Shown piece after piece: positions 25,263-33,144 of a DNA stretch of 64,000 bases. Location: the NCBI RefSeq assembly GCF_024298865.1, contig NZ_CP101161.1, forward strand, positions 111,227 through 175,226, in the 5' to 3' direction. Position 1 is the stretch's first letter. Each line of letters starts with the position of its first letter. This DNA comes from Halorarius halobius (lineage in GTDB: Archaea > Halobacteriota > Halobacteria > Halobacteriales > Haloarculaceae). The notes under the pieces were generated by a model that was not told the DNA's origin, did no database searches, and saw only the letters and a list, made by a program, of their open reading frames with translations. The translations under genes and the position numbers were made by a program.

Positions 25263-25733
25263 ATGGACGACGTCGCCGAGGACGCCGGCATCTTCGCCAG
25301 GGAGTCCCCGTACCTCGACCGCTACGTGCAGGTCGGGTACGCCTCCGGGAAGGTGCTGTCCGTCTCCTTCCCCACCGACCCCGACGAGGGCGCCACCGAG
25401 GACCACCCCCTGCTCGACCGAATCGAGGCGTACCTCGAAGGCGAGACTGCCGATTTCTCGGACGTCGACGTGGCCCTGACGATGCCGACCGACCAGCGGA
25501 CGGTGCTCGAACGCGTCCGCGAGATACCGTACGGCGATCAGACGTCGGTCGAGCAGTTGACCGCGATGGTCGCCGGCCTGGACGCCGACGACATGAACGA
25601 CCAGCAACTCGTCCGCACCGCACTCGACGAGAACCCCGCGCCGCTTCTCATCCCTGACCACCGCGTTCGGGACGGCCCGAGCGCCGCCCCGCCCGAAGTG
25701 GAACAGCGGTTGCGGTCGCTGGAGGGACTGTAG
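25263..25733 (+). CDS. MGMT-like (alkyltransferase-like) DNA-binding protein lacking the acceptor cysteine
   Basis: 156 aa from ATG 25263; a TATA-like ctttgaa sits 26-33 bp upstream. Residues about 85-150 match the C-terminal DNA-binding domain of O6-alkylguanine-DNA alkyltransferase: REIPYGDQTSVEQLTAM (recognition helix region) and NPAPLLIPDHRVRDG. Active MGMT has PCHRV there, and alkyltransferase-like proteins have PWHRV; this protein has PDHRV, so the methyl-accepting Cys is replaced by Asp and it cannot act as a suicide methyltransferase. It probably senses or flags alkylated guanine for repair, as ATL proteins do. The N-terminal half is a divergent partner domain. Confidence 0.8.
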   Translation: MDDVAEDAGIFARESPYLDRYVQVGYASGKVLSVSFPTDPDEGATEDHPLLDRIEAYLEGETADFSDVDVALTMPTDQRTVLERVREIPYGDQTSVEQLTAMVAGLDADDMNDQQLVRTALDENPAPLLIPDHRVRDGPSAAPPEVEQRLRSLEGL

Positions 25734-25781
25734 GTTTTTGTAGGAGAGCGCGGCCACCCGGCGCGTGCCCTGACGAGCCGC

Positions 25782-25822
25782 CGCCGAACGGTCGAGGCCG
25801 GAGTGCGACGCGCCGTTCGGCG
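25782..25822. repeat. Structured intergenic element, copy A
   Basis: Perfect 10-bp stem cgccgaacgg/ccgttcggcg (25782-25791 and 25813-25822) closing a 21-nt loop that contains cgaggccggagtgcg. The same loop occurs at 54807-54845 with a changed but still paired stem. It lies between the convergent MGMT-like and CPBP genes, 48 bp after one stop and 20 bp beyond the other. No T-run follows, so it is not a simple terminator. On the minus strand both copies lie 3' of a minus-strand gene. Confidence 0.6.
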
Positions 25823-25841
25823 ATACCCCACGCGCCGCCTG

Positions 25842-26621
25842 TCAGCCCTGCCACGCGAACTCGACGCCTATCCCCTCGTAGACGGCGAACTCCAGCGCGT
25901 TCACGAGATAGTGGGCCACGACAACCACGAGCAGGCTCCCCGTCACGACGTAGCCCGCCGCGAGCAGGAACCCCAGCCCCCCCGTGACGACGATGCCCGC
26001 CGGCCCCTGTGCGCCGTGCCCGAGTGCGAACAGCACCGACGACACGACTGCCAGGAGCCACGGCGAGACGCCGAACCCGGCGGCGAACGCGCCGACGAGC
26101 GTCGCCCGGAACAGGAACTCCTCGAACACCGCGATGAGCGGCAGGACGGCGCCGAGGAGCAACAGCCACCCCCCCGTCGAGTCGGGCGCGAGCAGTTCCC
26201 GCAACTCCTCGCTGGGGGCGAACCCGAGCGCGCTCGCCGCGGCGCCGGCCACGGTGTTACCCAGCGACAGCAGGAGCCCGAACCCGGCGCCCAGCGCTAC
26301 CTCCTCGATGGAAACCGAGAGCCCGAGCGCGCTCGCTGGCACGCCCGTGTAGAGTGCACCGGCCACGAGGAGGACCAGAAACAAACCGTGGGAGACGGCG
26401 ACGTTGGCGAACAGCAGGCCCGTCGACAGGTCGGCCGCCGGCGGCGCGGGACGCGGCGCGTCCGCGGTGTCGAGGTGGTCCGCGTCGTCCGGGAGCCCGT
26501 TCAGCCACTCGACGTCCTCGCGGGTCGGGAGCGTCGCGTAGCCGGTGCTCACGCGTGCGAGCGCGAGCAGAAGGAGCGTGACCGCGGCCGCGATGCCCGC
26601 GAACGCGGCCCAGTCGGTCAC
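25842..26621 (-). CDS. CPBP-family intramembrane metalloprotease (CAAX protease-like)
   Basis: 259 aa with about eight membrane spans. CPBP motifs: EEFLFR (about residues 164-169, the EExxR type motif), then FALGHG (about 200-205) and AHYLVN (about 237-242, HxxxN). These residues form the glutamate protease active site. Substrates of archaeal members are unknown. It starts at GTG 26621, which shares a base with the lonB stop (TAGTG), so it is translationally coupled to lonB, implying a joint membrane-proteostasis unit. Confidence 0.86.
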   Translation of the reverse strand: MTDWAAFAGIAAAVTLLLLALARVSTGYATLPTREDVEWLNGLPDDADHLDTADAPRPAPPAADLSTGLLFANVAVSHGLFLVLLVAGALYTGVPASALGLSVSIEEVALGAGFGLLLSLGNTVAGAAASALGFAPSEELRELLAPDSTGGWLLLLGAVLPLIAVFEEFLFRATLVGAFAAGFGVSPWLLAVVSSVLFALGHGAQGPAGIVVTGGLGFLLAAGYVVTGSLLVVVVAHYLVNALEFAVYEGIGVEFAWQG

Positions 26622-28684
26622 TACTGCGGACTCGGGGAGCCGGTGCCGCCGACCTCGCGCTGTTCGAGCGCCTTGCCCGTGATGGAGCGGAGGCGGTCGA
26701 CCAGCGAGTCCTTCTCGGGTTCACCCGACAGCGCGACTTCGAGCACCTCGGAGATGTGCGAGACCGGGATGATCTCGACCTGCTCCTTGTACTCGTCCTC
26801 GATCATCACGTCCTGCTCGTTCGCCTTCGGGATGATGACCTTCTCGACGCCGGCCTTCGCGGCGGCCTCGATTTTGTGGGTGACGCCGCCGACCGGGAGC
26901 ACGTCGCCCCGGACCGACAGCGAGCCGGTCATGGCGACGTCCTGCTCGACGGGGATGTTCTCCAGCGCCGAGATGACCGCGGTCGCCACGGTCACCGACG
27001 CGGAGTCGCCCTCGACGCCCTCGTAGCTCTGGACGAACTGGATGTGGATGTCCTTCTCCGAGATGTCTTCGTCGGAGAACTTCTTGATTATCGCGGAGAC
27101 GTTCTGTACCGCCTCCATCGCTATCTCCTGGAGTTTTCCGGTGGCGATGACCTCGCCCGGCCCCTGGCTGGGCGTGACCTCCGCCATCACGGGCATCACG
27201 ATGCCGGAGTCCTCGCCCATGACGGCGAGGCCGTTGACGCGGCCGACCACGTCGCCCTGGTTGACCGTCAGCTCGTAGTCCTTCCGGCGTTCGATGTAGT
27301 CGTCGGCGAGCTGCTGCTCGATGGACCGCGAGCGCTTCTTCGCCTTCAACACGTCGTCGCGGGTGGTCGCGTCGCGGTCCTCGGCACGGGCGATGTCGCC
27401 CGCCACGCGGACCAGCCCACCGAGGTTCCGGAACTCCAGCGTGAGGTGGCCCTTCCGGCCCGACCGGCGACGCGCCTCGAGGATGATCTCCTCGATTGCC
27501 TCACCCGTGAACGGCGGCAGGCGGCCGTCCTTCTCGACCTCCTGGGCGACGAACCGGGCGTACTTCCGGCGCATGTCAGGGGTGTCCTCGATGGTGTCGT
27601 CCATGTACACCTCGTAGCCGTACCCCTTGATGCGCGAGCGGAGCGCCGGGTGCATGTTCTCCATCGCGTCGAGGTTGCCGGCCGCGACCATCACGAAGTC
27701 ACAGGGCACGGGCTCCGTCTGGACCATCGCGCCCGAGGAGCGCTCGCTTTGCCCGGTGATGGAGAACTTCCCCTCCTGGATGGCGGTCATCAGCTTCTGC
27801 TGGGACCGGATGTCCAGGGTGTTTATCTCGTCGACGAACAGCACGCCCTTGTTCGCCTTGTGGATGGCACCCGCTTCCACGCGGTCGTGGCTCGGAGTCT
27901 CCATCCCGCCCGACTGGAACGGGTCGTGGCGCACGTCGCCCAGAAGCGCGCCGGCGTGGGCGCCGGTCGCGTCCTCGAACGGCGCGGTCTGCTGGTCGGC
28001 GTTGTTGACCAGCAGATTCGGAATCATCGCGTCGCTACCCCGCGAGGAGTAGCGGAACGCGAGGTAGATGACACCCGCCGCCAGGATGCCCAGCAGAATC
28101 TGCTGGGCGATGAGCAGCGAGTAACCGAACACGACCGCGATGATGATCCACATGAGGAACGAGCGCATCTGGTTGCGCTTGCGCGCCTCCTCCTTGTGGG
28201 CCTCGACGATCTGTTCACCCTTCCCTGCGGGCACGGTCCGGATCTTCGGCTCGTTGCCGTCGTCCGGGTTGTGGTAGACGAGGATGTCCTGGAGCTCCTC
28301 ACGGGGGAGCAACTGCGACATCGCCTTCGCCAGCATCGACTTGCCCGTCCCGGGCGAGCCGATCATCATCACGTGCCGGCGCTGTTTGGCGGCCTTCAGC
28401 ACGATGTCACGGGCGTGGTCCTGCCCGATGACCTGATCGACGAGGCGGTCGGGGACCTCGATCTCCTCGGAGGTCTCTATCTGGAGACCACCGAGCAGGC
28501 CGTCCTCCTCGCTCTCGTCGAACTCGGCCCCGGCCTCGACGGTGACCTCGCTCCCGAGGTCGTCGTCGTCGACCTCGTCGATGGGCGTCACCGCCCCCTC
28601 CGGGTCGTTGCTGTTGTCCCGCCCGGATGGGGGGTTCTCGTCCCGCGTATCGGGAACGTCGTCCGTATCCATATCGTCGCTCAT
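26621..28684 (-). CDS. lonB: Archaeal membrane-anchored ATP-dependent protease LonB
   Basis: 687 aa. Acidic N-terminus; Walker A GSPGTGKS at residues 109-116; two membrane spans inserted in the AAA+ module at about 175-195 and 197-212 (LMWIIIAVVFGYSLLIAQ); Walker B VLFVDEINTLD; Lon protease domain with the catalytic dyad Ser561 in GDSASVTVA and Lys604 in GGVTHKIEAA. LonB degrades misfolded and regulatory proteins at the membrane; in Haloferax volcanii it is essential and controls carotenoid and lipid balance. Two dyads lie between its start and TATA box (28685-28706). Confidence 0.95.
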   Translation of the reverse strand: MSDDMDTDDVPDTRDENPPSGRDNSNDPEGAVTPIDEVDDDDLGSEVTVEAGAEFDESEEDGLLGGLQIETSEEIEVPDRLVDQVIGQDHARDIVLKAAKQRRHVMMIGSPGTGKSMLAKAMSQLLPREELQDILVYHNPDDGNEPKIRTVPAGKGEQIVEAHKEEARKRNQMRSFLMWIIIAVVFGYSLLIAQQILLGILAAGVIYLAFRYSSRGSDAMIPNLLVNNADQQTAPFEDATGAHAGALLGDVRHDPFQSGGMETPSHDRVEAGAIHKANKGVLFVDEINTLDIRSQQKLMTAIQEGKFSITGQSERSSGAMVQTEPVPCDFVMVAAGNLDAMENMHPALRSRIKGYGYEVYMDDTIEDTPDMRRKYARFVAQEVEKDGRLPPFTGEAIEEIILEARRRSGRKGHLTLEFRNLGGLVRVAGDIARAEDRDATTRDDVLKAKKRSRSIEQQLADDYIERRKDYELTVNQGDVVGRVNGLAVMGEDSGIVMPVMAEVTPSQGPGEVIATGKLQEIAMEAVQNVSAIIKKFSDEDISEKDIHIQFVQSYEGVEGDSASVTVATAVISALENIPVEQDVAMTGSLSVRGDVLPVGGVTHKIEAAAKAGVEKVIIPKANEQDVMIEDEYKEQVEIIPVSHISEVLEVALSGEPEKDSLVDRLRSITGKALEQREVGGTGSPSPQ

Positions 28685-28732
28685 AGAACCGTTCTGTGTA
28701 CGTACAGGGACGGGTCCTCAACTGATATACTT
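28685..28732 (-). promoter_or_regulatory. lonB promoter with two adjacent palindromes
   Basis: TATA-like tgatatactt at 28723-28732 lies 39-48 bp from the lonB ATG. Between it and the start are a perfect 10-bp palindrome tgtacgtaca (28697-28706), at about the expected transcription start, and agaaccgttct (28685-28695, a 5+1+5 dyad). They are too tight to form RNA hairpins, so operator sites are the likely reading. Confidence 0.45.
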
Positions 28733-28852
28733 TCTCCCCCATCCGACCCCAATTCGCGCCCCAAACCACCAGACAGAAGCGGTGTGGCAATTCGTTCCGG
28801 TTCCGCACGGTGACTCGTCGTTCTTATACCGGAGGAGGCCGACCCCGGGCGT

Positions 28853-29386
28853 ATGACGCGTGGCATCTACATCGGCCGCTTCCAGCCCTACCACGAGGGG
28901 CACCACGCGATGGTGGAACGCATCGCGGGCGACGTGGACGAACTCGTCCTCGGCATCGGGAGCGCCGACCAGAGCCACACCGCGCGCAACCCGTTCACGG
29001 CCGGCGAGCGCATCATGATGCTGACGAAGGCCACCGCGGAGATGGACCTCATCACCTACGCGGTGCCCATCGAGGACCTCAACCGGAACGCCGTCTGGGT
29101 GAGCCACGTCCAGAGTATGAGTCCCCGATTCGACGTTGCGTACTCGAACAACCCGCTCGTCGTCCGCCTGTTCGAGGAGGCCGGCATCGAGGTGCGTCAG
29201 TCCCCGATGTACCGCCGCGAGGAGTTCGAGGGGACGGAGGTGCGCGAGCGTATCGCCGACGGCGGCGACTGGGAGTCGCTCGTCCCCGACGCCGTCGTCG
29301 AGACCATCGCGGAGATAGACGGCGCGAGCCGCATCCAGCAGATATCCGACAGCGACGCCAACGGGGACGGGGACCCGAGCGACTGA
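28853..29386 (+). CDS. Nicotinamide-nucleotide adenylyltransferase
   Basis: 177 aa, matching archaeal NMNATs. HxGH-type nucleotidyltransferase motif GRFQPYHEGHHAMV at residues 8-21; GIGSADQSHTARNPFTAGER holds conserved nicotinamide-side contacts; a C-terminal SRIQQISDSD substitutes for the bacterial ISSTxxR segment. It joins NMN and ATP to make NAD+. A TATA-like ttatacc lies about 25-31 bp upstream (28822-28828). Its stop overlaps the ATG of the SAM hydrolase gene (TGATG), so the two are a coupled operon. Confidence 0.9.
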   Translation: MTRGIYIGRFQPYHEGHHAMVERIAGDVDELVLGIGSADQSHTARNPFTAGERIMMLTKATAEMDLITYAVPIEDLNRNAVWVSHVQSMSPRFDVAYSNNPLVVRLFEEAGIEVRQSPMYRREEFEGTEVRERIADGGDWESLVPDAVVETIAEIDGASRIQQISDSDANGDGDPSD

Positions 29387-30138
29387 TGATAACGCTCTCG
29401 ACCGACTTCGGCGACCCCTACCCGGCCGCGATGAAGGGCGTCATCGCGCGCCGGACCGACGCCGACACCGTCGACGTGAGCCACTCGTTCCCCCGACAGG
29501 ACGTCCGCGCGACGGCGTTCTGGCTCCGCTTCGTCCTGCCGGAGTTCCCGCCGGCGGTCCACTGTGTCGTCGTCGACCCCGGCGTCGGCACCGACCGGAA
29601 GGCCCTGGTGGTGCGGGCGGACGAGCACGCGCTGGTCGGCCCGGACAACGGTGTCCTGCTCCCGCCGGCGCGCGAACTCGCGGACGACATCGAGGTGTTC
29701 GAGGTGAGCGTGAAAGAGCCCGCGAGCCACACGTTCCACGGCCGGGACGTGTTCGCGCCCGTCTCGGCCGACGTCCACGAGGTCGGCGTCGACCAACTCG
29801 ACCGCCTGCCGGCGCTCTCGCGAACCGACGAGTACGAGACGGTCGCGTTCCCCGACCCCGTCGTCCGCGAGGCGGGCGTCGACGGGGAGGTGCTCGTCGT
29901 CGACGAGTTCGGCAACACCGTTTCGAACGTCCCCGGCGACGTCCTCGACGACCGGGAGGCGGTCGTCGTCGACGGGAAGCGGTACCCCGTCGTGCCGTCG
30001 TACGCCCACGTCGCGGTGGGCGACCCGCTGGTCACGGTGGGGAGCCACGGCAACGTCGAGTTCGCCGTCAACCGGGGACGCGGCGACGAGGCGTTCGGGT
30101 TCTCGTCGGGCGACGCCGTTGAGCTCCGGTGGCCCTGA
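29386..30138 (+). CDS. SAM hydrolase (adenosine-forming), DUF62/fluorinase superfamily
   Basis: 250 aa. N-terminal substrate motif ITLSTDFGDPYPAAMKGVIA (residues 2-21), VDPGVGTDRKAL and GPDNGVLLPPA are the SAM-binding features of DUF62 proteins; the catalytic water site differs from fluorinase and chlorinase, since those are rare and this lacks their insert. It hydrolyses SAM to adenosine and methionine. Coupling to NMNAT suggests a cofactor or adenosine-level link, for instance salvage of adenosine into NAD; inference from gene order only. Confidence 0.82.
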   Translation: MITLSTDFGDPYPAAMKGVIARRTDADTVDVSHSFPRQDVRATAFWLRFVLPEFPPAVHCVVVDPGVGTDRKALVVRADEHALVGPDNGVLLPPARELADDIEVFEVSVKEPASHTFHGRDVFAPVSADVHEVGVDQLDRLPALSRTDEYETVAFPDPVVREAGVDGEVLVVDEFGNTVSNVPGDVLDDREAVVVDGKRYPVVPSYAHVAVGDPLVTVGSHGNVEFAVNRGRGDEAFGFSSGDAVELRWP

Positions 30139-30139
30139 C

Positions 30140-30550
30140 TCAGACCCTGCGGGCGGTTATCTCTTCGACGAGGAGTGCGAGGTTGTAGCCGACGACGATG
30201 GATAGCCCCGCGGCGGCGAACACCGCGACCTGCGGGACGCCGTCGTTCGTCAGCGTCGTCAGCGCGTAGGTGACTCCGAGCGTCCCGAGCGTGGCGACGA
30301 CGTGGACCATCGACGCCACCCGCAGGTCCTCGGTGTCGGTGCTGCGGGCCTCGAACGGGCCGTCGAACGCGAGCGCCGACAGGAGCGCGAACCCGCCGAC
30401 CGCACCCGCGACAAACAGGAACACTTCGACCGCCTCCGGCACGCCGAACTCCGCGATGAGCATCGCCCCCGACCCCCACACCGAGAGCGTGAATCCGTAG
30501 GCCGCCGACTCGCGTGCGAGGTTGTTCGCCAGCCGTGCCCGGAGGTCCAT
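30140..30550 (-). CDS. Small membrane protein coupled to an APC permease
   Basis: 136 aa from ATG 30550 (MDLRARLANNLARESAAYGF). Four hydrophobic spans at about residues 20-38, 42-62, 80-98 and 108-128. Its ATG overlaps the permease stop by one base, so it is translated with it. It may be a subunit or stabiliser of the transporter, by context alone. Convergent with the SAM hydrolase gene across one base. Confidence 0.66.
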   Translation of the reverse strand: MDLRARLANNLARESAAYGFTLSVWGSGAMLIAEFGVPEAVEVFLFVAGAVGGFALLSALAFDGPFEARSTDTEDLRVASMVHVVATLGTLGVTYALTTLTNDGVPQVAVFAAAGLSIVVGYNLALLVEEITARRV

Positions 30551-31917
30551 CAGTCCGACAGCGTCGCGTCGACGTCCTCCTGGACGCTCTCGATTTCCGA
30601 CTCGATGACGTCGCGCTCGAAGTACAGCAGTTCGACCGCGAACACCAGCACCGCCAGCACCAGCACCGCGTAGAACGTCCCGGGCTCCGACCGGTAGAGG
30701 TGGTAGAACATCAGCGGGAAGAACCCGAGCGCCCCGACCGCACCCACGGCGGGCACCACGGGGTTGACCGCGTCCTCGTCGCGTTGCCGGACGGCGAGGT
30801 AGCTCATCGCCCCGAACACGACGATGAAGGACAGCGACGCGAAGGAGGTGATGGCGCCGAGCGACCCGTACGCCGAGAACGCCGCGGTGACGACGCCGAG
30901 TCCGACGACGGTGCGGGCGGGCACCCCCTCCGCGGAGGAGTCGCCGGCCCGGTCCGGGAGCATGTCGTTCCCGATCATCCCCTTGGCGAAGTAGCCCGTC
31001 GAGAACAGCGTCGCGTTGATGGCCGACCCCGTCGAGAACAGCGCCGACCCCGAGATGATGAGCGCCGCGAGCCCCGAGAGACCGACGACGCCAAGCACCG
31101 CGCCCGCGGCGTCGATGAGCGCGGTGTGGGGGTGGCTCTGGAGCGCCTCGGGCGCGAGGTTGAACGTCGCCACCGCGACGAGGATGTAGATGGCGACCGA
31201 CACCGGAATCGAGATGTAGACGGCCTTCGGGATGGTATCCATCGGGTCCTCGATGCTCCCCTGATCGTAGAACAGCAGTTGCCAGCCCTGGAACGCGACG
31301 AACGACACCGCCGCGGCCATGATGGGACTGAACGACGAGAACTGCGAGAACCCGAGTTCGACGGGCGAGGAGGAGACGACCGTCGCGTACGCGACGCCGG
31401 CGACGCCGAACGCCACGAGCACGGCCACCTTCACGACGACCAGCACGTTCTCGGTCGACCCGGTGGTCCGGGCACCGAGCAGGTTCAGGCCGACGAACGC
31501 GGCGACGGCCGCCACCGAGATGACGGGCCGGGTCGGGAACCCTCCGACCGACTCGGGGACGACGCTCAGCGCGACGGCGAACTCGCCGAACGCGAACGCG
31601 TACATCGCCATCGAGCCGATGTAGCCGAACAGCAGCGTCCAGCCGACCATCCCGGCGAGCGTGGAGTTGCCGGTGAAATGCTGAACGAACGTCACCGACC
31701 CGCCGGAGGCGGTGCCGTCCTGTTCGCCGGATAGCTCGTTCAGTTTGTTGTACGAGTAGCCGGCACAGACGGCGACGACGCCGGCCAGGATGAACGCGAA
31801 CCACGTCGCGGCGCCCGTTATCTTGGTCACGACGCCGAGGACGGCGTAGATGCCGCCGCCGATCATCCCGCCGAGCGCCATCGAGACGCCCTCCTTCAAC
31901 CCGAGGTTCTCTCCCAT
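30550..31917 (-). CDS. APC superfamily amino acid/amine permease
   Basis: 455 aa, about twelve membrane helices. The APC signature is at the N-terminus: VSMALGGMIGGGIYAVLGVV (helix 1a/1b with the GGGIY unwound binding region). No strict substrate motif, so amino acid, polyamine or related amine transport are all possible. The C-terminal soluble tail is short (EIESVQEDVDATLSD). It pairs with the downstream four-span protein. Confidence 0.82.
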   Translation of the reverse strand: MGENLGLKEGVSMALGGMIGGGIYAVLGVVTKITGAATWFAFILAGVVAVCAGYSYNKLNELSGEQDGTASGGSVTFVQHFTGNSTLAGMVGWTLLFGYIGSMAMYAFAFGEFAVALSVVPESVGGFPTRPVISVAAVAAFVGLNLLGARTTGSTENVLVVVKVAVLVAFGVAGVAYATVVSSSPVELGFSQFSSFSPIMAAAVSFVAFQGWQLLFYDQGSIEDPMDTIPKAVYISIPVSVAIYILVAVATFNLAPEALQSHPHTALIDAAGAVLGVVGLSGLAALIISGSALFSTGSAINATLFSTGYFAKGMIGNDMLPDRAGDSSAEGVPARTVVGLGVVTAAFSAYGSLGAITSFASLSFIVVFGAMSYLAVRQRDEDAVNPVVPAVGAVGALGFFPLMFYHLYRSEPGTFYAVLVLAVLVFAVELLYFERDVIESEIESVQEDVDATLSD

Positions 31918-31978
31918 ACGCCCGAAACAGCGGCGGCATCGACTGTAAAAATGGGAGTCGACCGCCGCCAGCGGCCCG

Positions 31979-32758
31979 CTACCGCCACTCGCCGGGGTCG
32001 AACCCGCCGAGTTCCAGCGACGTTTCGACCCGCTCGGGGAGCCGCATCGGCGTCACGCTCACGTGGCCGTGGGTGACCGCGTGGCGGTCGGTCTCGGGCT
32101 GGCCGGGGTCGCCCTCGAGGAACCGTTGCCACCCGCCGTCGCGCAGTTCCACCTCGCCGTCCTCGACCCGTTCCGGCTCCGGGTCGTAGACGGGGTCCGG
32201 CCGCGTGAGGTGGACCTCGGGGTCCTCGGCGAACGCGGGGGCGTTGACGTTGAGGAAGTCCGCCCGCTCGAAGACGCCGCTGTCGAGCGCGCGGTCGAGC
32301 ACGAACGCACCCGCGCCGGCCGCCAGCGTGAACGCCTCCGGGTCGGGGTGGGGTGGCTCCGGGTCGGTGTGGTCGGCCGTCGAGACGGCGACCGCCGGCA
32401 GGCCGAAGTGGGCCGCCTCGAACGCCGCCCCGACCGTCCCGGAGCGTTCGAGGATGTGCGCCGAGAGGTTCATCCCGTCGTTGACGCCCGCGACGACGGC
32501 GTCGGCCGCGACGTCCAGCACCGAGAGCGCGACCGTCACCGCGTCTGCGGGCGTCCCCTCGACGGCGTAACCGAGGTCGTGCTCCTGGATTCCCGTGGGG
32601 CCGGCGTGCCACGTCATGTCCCGGCCGGCCCACGACTGGTTGCTGGCGGGTGCGACCACCTGCACGTCCGCGACGGGTCGGAGGGCCGCCGCGAGCGCCC
32701 GGATGCCGGGCGCGTCGATACCGTCGTCGTTCGTCACGAGGACCGTCGGCTCGCTCAT
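31979..32758 (-). CDS. surE: 5'/3'-nucleotidase SurE
   Basis: 259 aa from ATG 32758 (MSEPTVLVTNDDGIDAPGI). SurE hallmarks: NDDGI at about residues 10-14, PASNQSW with the phosphate-binding Ser/Asn, GTPADAVTVAL, and GVNDGMNLSAHI; metal ligands are Asp11, Asp12 and the Ser/Asn. It dephosphorylates nucleoside monophosphates. An in-frame GTG/ATG upstream (to 32779) adds seven poorly conserved residues. The C-terminal half carries the extended arm that makes the dimer. It stands alone, with a TATA-like segment in the 37-bp gap before the next gene. Confidence 0.9.
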   Translation of the reverse strand: MSEPTVLVTNDDGIDAPGIRALAAALRPVADVQVVAPASNQSWAGRDMTWHAGPTGIQEHDLGYAVEGTPADAVTVALSVLDVAADAVVAGVNDGMNLSAHILERSGTVGAAFEAAHFGLPAVAVSTADHTDPEPPHPDPEAFTLAAGAGAFVLDRALDSGVFERADFLNVNAPAFAEDPEVHLTRPDPVYDPEPERVEDGEVELRDGGWQRFLEGDPGQPETDRHAVTHGHVSVTPMRLPERVETSLELGGFDPGEWR

Positions 32759-32795
32759 CGGTGGAGCCACGGGCGGCACCGAAATGTGGGTTGCG

Positions 32796-33038
32796 TTACC
32801 CGTCGAGGCCGAGACCGTACTGGAGGTGTAGCCAGCCGACGAGACTGCAGGCGACGCCGACGGCGAACCCTCCCGCTGTGAGGACCACGAGCGCTTTCAT
32901 GACGACGGTCGGGGGGAGCAACGACGGCGGCACGACGTACGGGAGCGCGCCCGCGGCCGTCAGGAAGCCGAGACCCGCGAACAGCATCGTGGAGTAGGCG
33001 TAGTGGCGCAGTTCCCCGAGCATCCAGCGCCAGTCCAT
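32796..33038 (-). CDS. Small membrane protein of unknown function (80 aa)
   Basis: Two to three hydrophobic segments at about residues 14-34, 42-64 and 63-76, with an N-terminal WRWMLGELRHYAYS amphipathic stretch. A TATA-like gatttaag (minus strand) lies about 26-32 bp before ATG 33038. No motif is recognised. The Trp-rich start and position between surE and the thermosome gene suggest a stand-alone gene. Confidence 0.6.
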   Translation of the reverse strand: MDWRWMLGELRHYAYSTMLFAGLGFLTAAGALPYVVPPSLLPPTVVMKALVVLTAGGFAVGVACSLVGWLHLQYGLGLDG

Positions 33039-33144
33039 ACCTGCGGCGTGCGCGCCGACGGCTTAAATCCCCCATCGCAGTCGGGAGTCGAGGGCCGGCG
33101 CCGCCGCTGGTCGAGGTGACGCCGAAAGAAAAGCGGGTGACCCG

